Shown one piece after another: positions 27,626 to 36,898 of a stretch of DNA of 64,000 bases. The first letter of the stretch is position 1, and each line of letters starts with the position of its first letter. The translations under genes were made by a program, and so were the position numbers. The DNA is from Ustilago trichophora (Eukaryota > Basidiomycota > Ustilaginomycetes > Ustilaginales > Ustilaginaceae): assembly GCA_900323505.1 (NCBI GenBank), contig OOIN01000002.1:806001-870000 (forward strand), in the 5' to 3' direction. The notes under the pieces are model-generated. The model saw nothing but the letters and a program-made list of their open reading frames with translations, searched no databases and was not told the DNA's origin.

Positions 27626-30600
27626 TCACTGGAACAAGATCCTCACCCGACCCAAATCGCCCGCTTCTACCGCCTCCCTATCCACTCCCATCCCACCACC
27701 AATCCAACCAGATTCATCTGCCTCACCTCCCCACAAAAATCCACTTGATTCTCCTCCTGCACCACTCTGCGTCCCTCTCCCCGTGGAATTAGTTACACCA
27801 CTAACCGCACTCTTGCCCCCGGTCGTGGTTATGCCCGACATTTTATTGCTTTTGCTCCAGCCGGAGCTTGTGGCGCCGGGCCATCTTTTCCAGTAGAAGT
27901 CGCTTCTTTCATCTTCGTCCGTGTCGATTTCTACGTTGGAGGTGGTGGGAGAGAGACCAATTTGGACGAGTAGCTTTTCGAGGTCGGGCCAGGATAGGGA
28001 GAAGGTCACGCAGAGTTCGTCGTCGCTATGCAGGCCGTCTAGCATGTCGAGTAGGTCGGGGGGGATGATGAGGGTATTATGATGGTGGCGGTTGGGATGG
28101 GAGATGGAAGGGATGGCTGAATTGTTTGCCGAGGAAATGCCAGATGGGTTGGTGGTGGAGGGGATCGCTGTGCTCAACCCGATAGCGCTGGCACGCTTGC
28201 GTGGGGAGCGGGCGGTAGGTCCATTTCCAGCTGCCGCAGTGGCAGAGGGACGTTCGGCTTGGAATGCTACCGCTGCAACGTCGACTGCGGTGGTTGTCGG
28301 ATGGCGGTAGTTGGTTCGCTGTCGCATACGGGCATGACGTTTGGTAGGCGACGTGCCGAATTGGCTTGCCCCTCCACCACTGCCGATTTGCGAGTCGCCA
28401 GGGTTGGACGCACTTGCGGTGCTTCCTGCACCCCCAAGGACTATGTTGCTGAGCCTGACCTCAGAGCCACCTCGCCTCGTTGGGGTTCGCGTCCCTACAC
28501 CTGGGCTGTCAACACTACCATCACGCCCAATTCGCTGGAAAGCACTATACGCTCCACTCATACCCGACAGCTCTCTCGGCCTCCTATCTCGTGGCTCGCG
28601 ACTGCTGCTCTGGTTCCGTCGACTCGGATCGTAAGCATCTCCTCTACGAAAACCTGAATCGTTCGACTTGACTACAGGCGAGTTGACCACGGGCGAGTTG
28701 CGCACAGTACTGACCACCGAGGTGTCGAATGCCGAAAACCCATCTTCAGCCGTACGTGTCCCTAGGTAGATCGGATACCGATGCACTCTCCTCAAGAACC
28801 CCTGAATGACGCCAAAGGAGACAAAGCGGCGAACATCGATGCCCTTGCTATCGATATCGTTGTCCTCGATCCAGTCATGCAGCGTTGTTCCCGCCCTGAG
28901 CAATGAGTACAATCGTAGGATCTCCGGATAGCTCGGCGTTGCGTAGCCGGGACGTGTGACATAAGTCGCACACTCGCGACCGAGCGCCTCGTCATCTGCC
29001 ATCTTGGCAATCGCCGGTCGCACAGTATACATGTTGAAATACTGGAATATATCGACCACGATGATGCATCCGTAGTAAATGAGATGTTCGAGGCATGCGC
29101 GTGTAAGACCCAAATCCGCATCTGCAAGCTGAGCAATTCGCTTGACGTGGTTGACGCCATCGATGAACGGCAAAATCCGACGCAGCGTCAAGTCCCAATT
29201 TCCATCCACGCGCGATAAGAGGTCTAGGAGCGCCACGGGGACGTCCCAGTCGTTGACAGGCGGAGGGTTTGGATAGACGGGGAAAAGCTTCAAGTTGATC
29301 GCGTCTCGAACGGTGCGGCCGAGACCATGCGGCGGTTCCCGCTTTTCGACGAGAGTGGTGCGTTTTGTTGTGTCGGCATCGGTGCGTAATGCATTGACAG
29401 AGTTGGAAAGAGCAGCGTCGATGGTGCGCAGCGAGACGATGCTTTCCGTGAGATGTTCAAGCGAGGTGGATTCCGGATCAACACCGTGTGCGCCAGCTGT
29501 GCTTCCTCGGCTCGACCGCCTCGTCCCTGCAGCCGTGTTGATGCTGTCGTAAGCTCCATGGTCGTTGATGAGCACGTTGCCAAGGCTTTCTGCAGCACTC
29601 AGCTCGCGGCTGAGCTCACTTTGCCTTCTTGAGCTCACGATACCCATGGCGTTGTCACGGCTCTCCTCAGAGGGAAATGCGCCCTGTCCGCCATCATCGG
29701 TCAAGCCTGTGATAGTAGAAGATCTGACGATGCTCGGCCTGCGCCCATCCGTTCCCGTCGGAGATAGTGCAGAGGAAGGAGAGTTGGGAGCTCCCAAGCC
29801 CGGCCCACTTGTACCAGAAGCGCTATTGCTCCGAATCATGGGGTGGGCATCATTCCTGATCGTCGTCAGCGGAGTCAAGACCCTGCCACTATCAGAATGC
29901 GACGATCCAGAAGCTGATGTAGAGCGCGACCGCATGCCTCCGCTGCCGACCCCTGGCTGCTGTGATGGGCTGTTACGAGCCGACGTTGGCGAAGACACCT
30001 GGCGAGGACTCGGGATCTGTATCTGCTGCATCTGCTTCTGTTTCAATCTCTCGTTGATAATGTTGCGATGATGCTCGCCGCGCAACGAAGCGAAGCTGAC
30101 TCCGAGCGAGATAAAGTCGTCGGGGCCAATGATGGGAGAGATGAGGTTCTGCGCTTCTGGGCTGTTTGGCTTTGATGAGCTCTTGAGGTACGATGTATGC
30201 GGCGCTTCAGGAAGGGCAACGAAGCTCTCGCTGTACGAGCTGAGATCCTCGAACAGCTGTTCGATGACCCCATACATTCGCGGCAAACTCTTGGGGCTGG
30301 AGAGGAAGGATTGCGTCTCCTCGAGTCCGCGAAGCACTCGTCCACACTTTCGGACAACTGGCTCGTATGCTCGAACATCCGCCTGACCTTCAAAGACGAA
30401 ACACAGGTTAAAGATGAAGTTGTTCCTCTGGTACTTGGCTGCATCTTCGATAAGGACCGGGAAGCCGAGGATCTTGTAACTCCGTTGCTCTCGCTGCTGC
30501 TGTCCGGTGACATCGGCGTCTTCGGCACCTCGAGGTCGAACGGAAGAAGCTCTAGAGGAGTTGCCTGATCTCACCGAGCCAGACCTCCCCGGCGCAACGG

Positions 30601-30967
30601 ATGGCGCTCGAGAAGACCTCCCATTCTCGCGCCGACGCACTCCTACAGAACCTCGAGCGATCGAAGTAACGAGTCTGCCGCATAAGGGTGCTTTGGGAAT
30701 GAGATACTCGGAAAGAGCGGAAAAGTCAAAGAGAGGCTCTCCGCCGAGTGCTCCACCGCTCTGTGTTGGTTGCGTCTTGTTCGAGCTGGCATTGTTGTCC
30801 TTTGTTGCTGGTGTGGTCGTATCTGATTGAGACGGAGTGCGCTCTTCGGTAATGGATCCTTCTGGGACTTGGTAGATGACTTTTGGTCCTTCTGTCGGGT
30901 GGAAGACGGCATAGAAGATGGCAATGAGACGAGGCAAGAACTGCTCGTCGAGGGTTGGTATCGACAT
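27626..30967 (-). CDS. NPR2: NPR2/NPRL2, GATOR1 (SEACIT) subunit
   Basis: A 1113-residue uninterrupted ORF with an ATG at 30965-30967. The N-terminal longin-type domain begins IAIFYAVFHPTEGPKVIYQVPEG. It continues with FDFSALSEYLIPKAPLCGRL, then YKILGFPVLIEDAAKYQRNNF, FNLCFVFEG and YEPVVRKCGRVLRGLE, all hallmarks of Npr2. A middle block (PVALLDLLSRVDGNWDLTLR, then DGVNHVKRIAQLADADLGL) and the C-terminal LCVTFSLSWPDLEKLLVQIG correspond to the conserved Npr2 C-terminal winged-helix regions. Npr2 with Npr3 and Iml1 is the GAP complex that inhibits TORC1 through Gtr1/RagA when amino acids are scarce, at the vacuole. The protein is much longer than yeast (about 615) or human (380) NPR2 because of Ser/Gly/Ala-rich insertions at roughly 45-150, 300-480 and 720-970. 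Confidence 0.93.
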   Translation of the reverse strand: MSIPTLDEQFLPRLIAIFYAVFHPTEGPKVIYQVPEGSITEERTPSQSDTTTPATKDNNASSNKTQPTQSGGALGGEPLFDFSALSEYLIPKAPLCGRLVTSIARGSVGVRRRENGRSSRAPSVAPGRSGSVRSGNSSRASSVRPRGAEDADVTGQQQREQRSYKILGFPVLIEDAAKYQRNNFIFNLCFVFEGQADVRAYEPVVRKCGRVLRGLEETQSFLSSPKSLPRMYGVIEQLFEDLSSYSESFVALPEAPHTSYLKSSSKPNSPEAQNLISPIIGPDDFISLGVSFASLRGEHHRNIINERLKQKQMQQIQIPSPRQVSSPTSARNSPSQQPGVGSGGMRSRSTSASGSSHSDSGRVLTPLTTIRNDAHPMIRSNSASGTSGPGLGAPNSPSSALSPTGTDGRRPSIVRSSTITGLTDDGGQGAFPSEESRDNAMGIVSSRRQSELSRELSAAESLGNVLINDHGAYDSINTAAGTRRSSRGSTAGAHGVDPESTSLEHLTESIVSLRTIDAALSNSVNALRTDADTTKRTTLVEKREPPHGLGRTVRDAINLKLFPVYPNPPPVNDWDVPVALLDLLSRVDGNWDLTLRRILPFIDGVNHVKRIAQLADADLGLTRACLEHLIYYGCIIVVDIFQYFNMYTVRPAIAKMADDEALGRECATYVTRPGYATPSYPEILRLYSLLRAGTTLHDWIEDNDIDSKGIDVRRFVSFGVIQGFLRRVHRYPIYLGTRTAEDGFSAFDTSVVSTVRNSPVVNSPVVKSNDSGFRRGDAYDPSRRNQSSSREPRDRRPRELSGMSGAYSAFQRIGRDGSVDSPGVGTRTPTRRGGSEVRLSNIVLGGAGSTASASNPGDSQIGSGGGASQFGTSPTKRHARMRQRTNYRHPTTTAVDVAAVAFQAERPSATAAAGNGPTARSPRKRASAIGLSTAIPSTTNPSGISSANNSAIPSISHPNRHHHNTLIIPPDLLDMLDGLHSDDELCVTFSLSWPDLEKLLVQIGLSPTTSNVEIDTDEDERSDFYWKRWPGATSSGWSKSNKMSGITTTGGKSAVSGVTNSTGRGTQSGAGGESSGFLWGGEADESGWIGGGMGVDREAVEAGDLGRVRILFQ

Positions 30968-31728
30968 GATAGTGGCTGTCTGGATCGTGTATTACCAATG
31001 CTTGTTGGCCTAAGAGAAGGGTACAGAGACGATCAAGCCAGTCTTTGCAACGGCTTCGTGAAATTGGCCGGATAAGGATAGCGTTGAGCTGTACTGTACG
31101 TCGAGGGCGTGACAAGCCTTGCGTCAATTGCATTTAGCAAGCCATACTAGGCATAGCTATATGACGCATGTAGTGAGCTAGGTCACAGCTGTTGAGCCAG
31201 TGATTGATCGTGCTAATGTGAAGAGATGGGGATATGGGGAAGAAGCGCATTCACAAGATGCACCAACCGAAACGGTGGAGGACAAGCTTCCCGATTTTGC
31301 CAAGATTCCCGATTCTAAAAACCAAAGCGATGCCAAGCACGCACAAGAGCACAGCGGAAATATCAATAAGAAGGAAAGCTCGGACCAGCCGAGAGTTGAA
31401 TGGGAGACCCTTTTTTTAGCCGTTCATTAGACCGCTTCCTGTGACACGCTGGCTTGTTTGCTTGTTTGCTTGCTTGCTTGCTTGCTCTTCTATTCTTTCC
31501 TTCCTTCCCATCAACGGCTTACGATCTATCCCACCGGGAACCACATCAAAAGGAGGGACACCTCTCACCATCCCAGGAAAGAGCTGGTCTCCAGTTCAAG
31601 ACGATGCGAGCTTGCCGTTAAAGTTAGCATTCGATCCCCCCATACCGGAGCCGACTTCCGAGAGACAAGCCTCCCTTCAAACCGCCGTCTGTTGTACGAG
31701 TCACCGTAGACTCGGGATTCCATCAACT
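30968..31728. other. Divergent promoter region, NPR2 and glutaminyl cyclotransferase
   Basis: The two genes diverge from this 0.76-kb interval. It contains one TACTGTA at 31092 and a CTTG/GCTTG tract (31450-31486) that on the plus strand mimics a hydrophobic leader in frame with the downstream gene. That in-frame extension starts with a GTG and is not adopted. Confidence 0.6.
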
Positions 31729-33108
31729 ATGTCGAGTTTCAAGCTGCAGTCACGGCAGGACAGTGCGCTTCGATGGGTACTGCAACTTGTCCTCACACTA
31801 ACAGTTGTTGCAGCGCTGTGTGCGGGACACGCCGTCCGCAGTCAGAACAGAAACTATGGCCGTCTCTCATCAGACTCTGTCGCTTCCGTTGCCGCTCTGT
31901 CGGATCCTGCCAAGTTCCTTGACACGCGCAACTCAAAGTCGCTTCTCTCACAGATCTTGATCCCACGGCCACCAGATACCGAAAACAGCCGCAAGGTGCG
32001 CGAGGCGATCCTCGATGTCTTTCGCAAGCAGTTGGGCGCCAAAGAGTTCTCCCCGTCATCTTCCACTATGGACTGGAAGGCCAAGGGCAAGCTCGGATGG
32101 CAAATCGAGCAGCATACTTTCACCACCGATACACCGGAAGGCAAGAAAACTATGACCAACATCATCCTCACCAAGAATCCAGCCGCACCGCGCAAGCTCG
32201 TCGTCTCGGCGCATTATGACTCCAAGTACTTTTCGGCCTCTTCGGGGATGGCAGGCTTTGTTGGCGCCACAGATAGTGCTGCGCCGTGTGCTATGATGGT
32301 CGATCTGGCTGTGGCTTTGGATGATGCGCTTGATGCGAGAGAGCGCAAGATTCATGCTGAGGAGCAGACCAAGCCGTCGATTGCACAGGAGACGACACTG
32401 CAGTTGGTGTTTTTTGACGGTGAAGAGGCGTACAGAGTCTGGACCAGCACTGATTCGATCTACGGATCGAGAGAGCTAGCAAAGCATTGGACGACGACAT
32501 TTTGGGACGCGACACAATTTGACAACAGTCGCACGTCGCATGCTCCCAAACTCAGCGCAAGAAGATATCGCAGCACGTATGGCCCGATCGAGCACATGAA
32601 CACTATCGAGCACATGATATTGCTGGATCTTCTTGGAGCACCCAACCCAACCATACCGAGCTACTATGACAGCACCAAGTGGCTACACGAAGCCATGAAT
32701 GACGCGGAGAAGCGGCTCAAAGATGCCAAAGTCCTCTGGCCTGCAGGAGACACAGCACACCAAAACGCACGCTCCTTCTTCACTCCGCACAAACCTTGGG
32801 GAGGTATAGAAGACGATCACCTCCCTTTCCTCCACGCCGGCGTACCCATCTTGCACATCATCCCTTCTCCCTTTCCATCAGTATGGCACAAGATGTCGGA
32901 CGACGTAACGGCACTCGACTATCCAACTATGCACGCCTGGTGCATGATTCTTCGTCTTGCCGTCGCAGAGTATTTGGATTTGGACATCGGAGCAGCGGCA
33001 CAGAGGAGGAGAGGACAGGAGGAGGAAGATTTGCCAATCGGTGAGTTGGATTCCCAGAACAGACGGCATAGGGTCGAGCTGGTGAGTGCTTCGACTGTCG
33101 TTGAGTGA
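31729..33108 (+). CDS. Secretory-pathway glutaminyl-peptide cyclotransferase (M28-fold)
   Basis: The ATG at 31729 gives 459 residues; the frame extends 96 codons upstream but only to a GTG. The N-terminus has a basic head and a hydrophobic stretch (about 13-33), a signal peptide or membrane anchor. The M28-type zinc fold has all expected ligands and catalytic residues: His162 (VSAHYDS), Asp182 (GATDSAAP), Glu232 (FFDGEEAY, with Glu233), Asp300 (LLDLLGAPNP) and His387 (VWHKMSDD). The blocks LLDLLGAPNPTIPSYY and GGIEDDHLPFLHAGVPILHI separate glutaminyl cyclases from aminopeptidases. The enzyme converts N-terminal Gln (or Glu) of secreted peptides to pyroglutamate. Substrate in this fungus unknown. 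Confidence 0.92.
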   Translation: MSSFKLQSRQDSALRWVLQLVLTLTVVAALCAGHAVRSQNRNYGRLSSDSVASVAALSDPAKFLDTRNSKSLLSQILIPRPPDTENSRKVREAILDVFRKQLGAKEFSPSSSTMDWKAKGKLGWQIEQHTFTTDTPEGKKTMTNIILTKNPAAPRKLVVSAHYDSKYFSASSGMAGFVGATDSAAPCAMMVDLAVALDDALDARERKIHAEEQTKPSIAQETTLQLVFFDGEEAYRVWTSTDSIYGSRELAKHWTTTFWDATQFDNSRTSHAPKLSARRYRSTYGPIEHMNTIEHMILLDLLGAPNPTIPSYYDSTKWLHEAMNDAEKRLKDAKVLWPAGDTAHQNARSFFTPHKPWGGIEDDHLPFLHAGVPILHIIPSPFPSVWHKMSDDVTALDYPTMHAWCMILRLAVAEYLDLDIGAAAQRRRGQEEEDLPIGELDSQNRRHRVELVSASTVVE

Positions 33109-33422
33109 TGAGAGTTATTTGCTGATTTTTTTTTTCGTTTCGTTTTGGTATGACCTTTGACAGTGAATGCTACAGCGAAGGCTTAATTTCGAGACATCGG
33201 CATATAATGTCATTCCTTGTTCAAAACTCTACCACTTGACCGACACTGAGATGGACTGTGTATCAACTGTTGACATAGCAGAGTGTTTCATTGAAAAGAC
33301 AGGCGCATGCACAATGGCACTTTGTGATAAAGATAACAAGACGAGAAGGCACCTTATAAGCGCCAAGCTGATATTTGATGCTGCGTACATAGAAGATTTT
33401 CCATCCGGATGAAATTTTTCAC
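33109..33422. other. Converging 3' flanks
   Basis: 314 bp between the cyclotransferase stop and the homeodomain gene stop. T run 33127-33135; no coding signal beyond one short random frame. Confidence 0.6.
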
Positions 33423-36400
33423 CTACTGACTAGAACTACTATCCCTTGAACCGACTCTCTTTCCCAAACCCAACAACAACTCTGCTGCCTGATGATCATC
33501 TCCACTCTCCCTAACGTTTCTCAAGGGTACTCCTTTTTTCCTTGGCGACAATTTGCCGCCTCTTCCTTTGCCTACCGCCACCAATTCCTCGGCATCGCTA
33601 AAGCTCTCTTCAAAGAAACCGCTATCGTCATGATGTGCGATGAAAGGCGAATCGCCACTTGCATTTCCAATTCCGGTACCGCGCGGGGTGATGGAAAAGT
33701 TGCTCCTATCCCCCAACACTCTCGAAGGAGTCGAAGCAGGGAGGGGTAAAGGTTGGCTGAGAGATTCGGCTCTCCAATCGTCGCCGCTGTAAGTTCGTGT
33801 ATGGCTACCTGCCATTTCCCACTTGTGCTGACGAGGGAGGTGTTGACGATGGCTGGGGTAGTTGGCGCTGATGGAACGGCCGAGTGAGGAAGAAGTAGAG
33901 GTAGGGGCGGCTGGGCTGGCACCGATAGCCCGGAAGCGGTCCGAACGGGTGCTCAGCGGAAGACCGGAATACAGCGCGGTACTGTTGCTCTGTGGGGTAG
34001 AAGGGGGCATGATCATGCTACGTGATGCGGTGGATGGGAAGGAGGAGTGCGGGATGAAAGGTCGAGAGGTGAGCATAGGGGATGCCATGCTACCGGCGAA
34101 TTTGGGTGGTGGCAGAACGATAGATTCAGTAGTAGCAGCGGGGAGACTGGTCGAGAAAGCATTTGCTGCCACATCGTCCAGCTGGGCTTTTCTGCGTTTA
34201 GCCGGTTGAGTGGAAAATTTGGCAGAAGCAGACTTGGCGAGGGATGGTTCAACGTTTTCATCCTGAACTTCAGCTGCAGGTCGCTTGCGAGTGGTGCTAG
34301 TGCTGCGGTTGGCCGCGGTGGAGTCACCTTTACGTTTGGCTTCCTGCAGTCGACGGGTGAGGTCTGTTGCTGACAAAGAGCGACGACTGGCGGCTGCATT
34401 TGTAGATTTGGTACGCTGCTTATCCCCATTATTGGTAGAAGGAGCGCTATCGGCCCTCTCCGATGCGGTCATTCTCTGCATCGCGATGGGAGTGGACTCG
34501 TTGGGACGGTGCATGGACAGCTGTCGTGCACTGACACTGCGCGAGAGCGGCGTACCACCGATACTGTTCGGCAGAGCCGAAGTCGAAGCGCGATCTCGTC
34601 CCGCTGCCCAATCCAAACTCAATTGTCGAGCCGGTGCCAGTCCAATCACTACGGAACCTTTCTTCGGTCCACTTCCAACACTATTGGAAGTAGTATCACA
34701 CGAAGCTTGCTGAACAATCGCCTGTCGAGCATCGGCACATCCGAGGTCCATGGGAATCACAGCTCCGCGATCAGTTGCATTCTTGGATGACGCTGCTGCT
34801 GCTACCGCCGCTGCTCGTTCTCGCGCTTCTTGCGCTTTGGCTAGGGCGGCTGCTTGAGCTTTGGCAGCACGACGTTGGGCGATGAGCTTGAGCGTTCGCT
34901 CTTCGTCTTCTTCACTGTCCCGACGCAGCGGGTCGTTGGTATAGAATGCGTCAGCTTCGCTGCTAGAAGCACTGCTGCTGGGCATCATTTGGAGCAGACC
35001 TTGCCCCTGCTTTCCTTGCGAGTGAGCGTCAGAGTGCATTGCGATGATCCCTTGCCTCTGCAATGCAGCTGTCAGCTTGGGTGGCAGGCTAGAGGTCAAA
35101 GATGCTTTGCTGGTGTCCTTGCGCTGGGGAAGAGGGGAGGCTTCTCTGCGCTGGCCCATGTTGCCGATGCTAGCCCGACCGCCCGAAGTGGTCAGCAGGC
35201 TGAGACTCGACGAGCTCGAAACGCGAGAAAGAAGCTTGGGTGGAGGCAGGATCGTGTCGAGCTGCTCTTCTTCCACTTCGCTCGAAGCAGCAGCCACCAG
35301 CGGTGCAGCATGATCGGTGGCAGAGCGTCGCAGCGCCTTGCTTCGTCCACTGAGCACGTCTTCCAGCGACAGACGCGGCACGGATCGGTGGCGCGAAAGC
35401 GAAGACGATGACTTGGATGTCGAAGCTGCATCGATAGCGGACGTCGCCTGCTGCACAGGTACGATGTCCACCTCGGCGCGATGAGCGCTGATTCCGATAC
35501 CTTCGGGTCCGACCGCCTGACGCAGATCGCGTGCGACCGAGCGAGGCGCGATGACCTCCTGCTTGGACAAGTTCGCAAGTGGCACCTCACGCTTGATCTT
35601 TTCCAAAGCATCTCGACCAGCAAGCCAAGGAGGAATGTTCTCCTTGTTGTTGCTGCTCAGGTCCTTGAGCTGTTCTGGATCGAAGCGCTTGGCAGGGCTG
35701 GCGGCGTTAGCACTCGCGTTGCTCAAAGGTTTGCGCTGCGATGGCACAACAGGCGGACGCAACGGAGATTCTTCGACAGCTGGTGTGGCTGTTCCGCTGG
35801 TGGTGGCACCGGTGGTCGGTGCGATGCCCGAACCGCCATACCTCCCTGATCTCTTCTTTTCGGCTTGTCGCCTGTTCTGGAACCATACCGACACGGCGCT
35901 GGAGGTGGGGAAGATATATTGGAAGATGTCAGTATACTGCTTCGAGCCGTAGATTGGGTCTCTGCAATTTTGTCGAAGGAAGTGAGGGAAAGAGCTTACC
36001 GGACGGACATGCCAACGCGATTGGCAAGGAAGAGGCGGGTCTCATGGTCAGGGAATGGGTTCTTTGCGTACACTTGCGCCAGCAAGTTGGCTTCATCTGG
36101 TCGCGTTCGTCTTCTCCTACGGATCTCATTCTTGGCATCCTCTCCCATCACGCTAGCCGTGCTTTCGAAAGAGTCGTCTGCGAGAATGGAAGCAGGAGCT
36201 CGCGCGTGCGCGTCCCGGTATGTTGGGTCTGCTGCATCGTCCTCCTGATCCTTCTGTGCCAGGTTGGAGACTGAGAGACGATTGACGTCGATTGCTGGGC
36301 TAGGTGATGCAGCAACGTGCTGATGGTGGTAGGTTTGTGCTTCCATCTTGGAGCTGTCCTCGGCTGTTGCGTCGTCGTGGTCGCATGCACTGTCGCGAAT

Positions 36401-36898
36401 GTGGGCGTGTTCAGCGTGCGGGCGCGGGCGCGGGAGCTGGGTGGTGTGCAGATGCTCGATCGACATGACGCCGTTGGAAGATCGCGACAGGTCATGCTCG
36501 GGCCAGTGCTGGTGTCGGAAGGCGTCGCGCGAGACGATGGGTGTAGTGACGAGATGACGCGGGTGAGGACGTGGGCTGCCGGCATGAGAGGCTGGGTCGC
36601 TGTGATCGCGAAGCTGGTCTTCAGCGCGTGGCGAGCTGGAACGGTTTTGGAAGAGGGGCGCGTCCTTGTTGATGTAGGACGAGAAGCTGTCTACCGACGC
36701 GGCTGCTGGGCTGCTCCGAGGTTGAAGGTGGTGCTGAGGTGGCGTTTCGGCGTGCAGTTCGCGACCATCTGATTGGGATGAGCCACGATCACGCTGCGTT
36801 GTTGGGTCGTGATGCATGCTTGTGCTCGAGTGGAGATCGGCGTCAAAGGAAGGAGGTAGGCGCCTCTCCTCACTGTCCAAGCCGATACGAGCGTCCAT
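33423..36898 (-). CDS. Homeodomain transcription factor, two exons
   Basis: Exon 1 is 36898-36000 and exon 2 is 35898-33423, separated by a 101-nt GTAAGC...CAG intron at 35899-35999. Splicing joins ...VGMSVR to AVSVWFQNRR inside the homeodomain and gives 1124 residues. The homeodomain spans about 258-317: basic arm RRRRTRPDEANLL, then ETRLFLANRVGMSV and recognition helix WFQNRRQAEKKR. Invariant Trp, Phe, Asn and Arg are present. Spacing is that of a 60-residue typical homeodomain, not the TALE type. The rest is disordered, with His/Gln/Ser-rich N-terminal and Ser/Ala/Lys-rich C-terminal parts. It resembles fungal Yox1/Pho2-like single-homeodomain regulators. It is not a bE/bW pair: there is no divergent partner. 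Possible orthology to a named smut homeodomain regulator cannot be decided from sequence alone. Confidence 0.88.

Noticed and set aside
31441..31728. 96-codon N-terminal extension of the glutaminyl cyclotransferase with a hydrophobic start
   Set aside because: It starts at a GTG and its hydrophobic look comes from a CTTG repeat. The ATG at 31729 is followed directly by a proper signal-anchor sequence.
33423..36898. Mating-type b locus (bE/bW) interpretation of the homeodomain gene
   Set aside because: Only one homeodomain gene is present, with no divergent partner and with unrelated neighbours.
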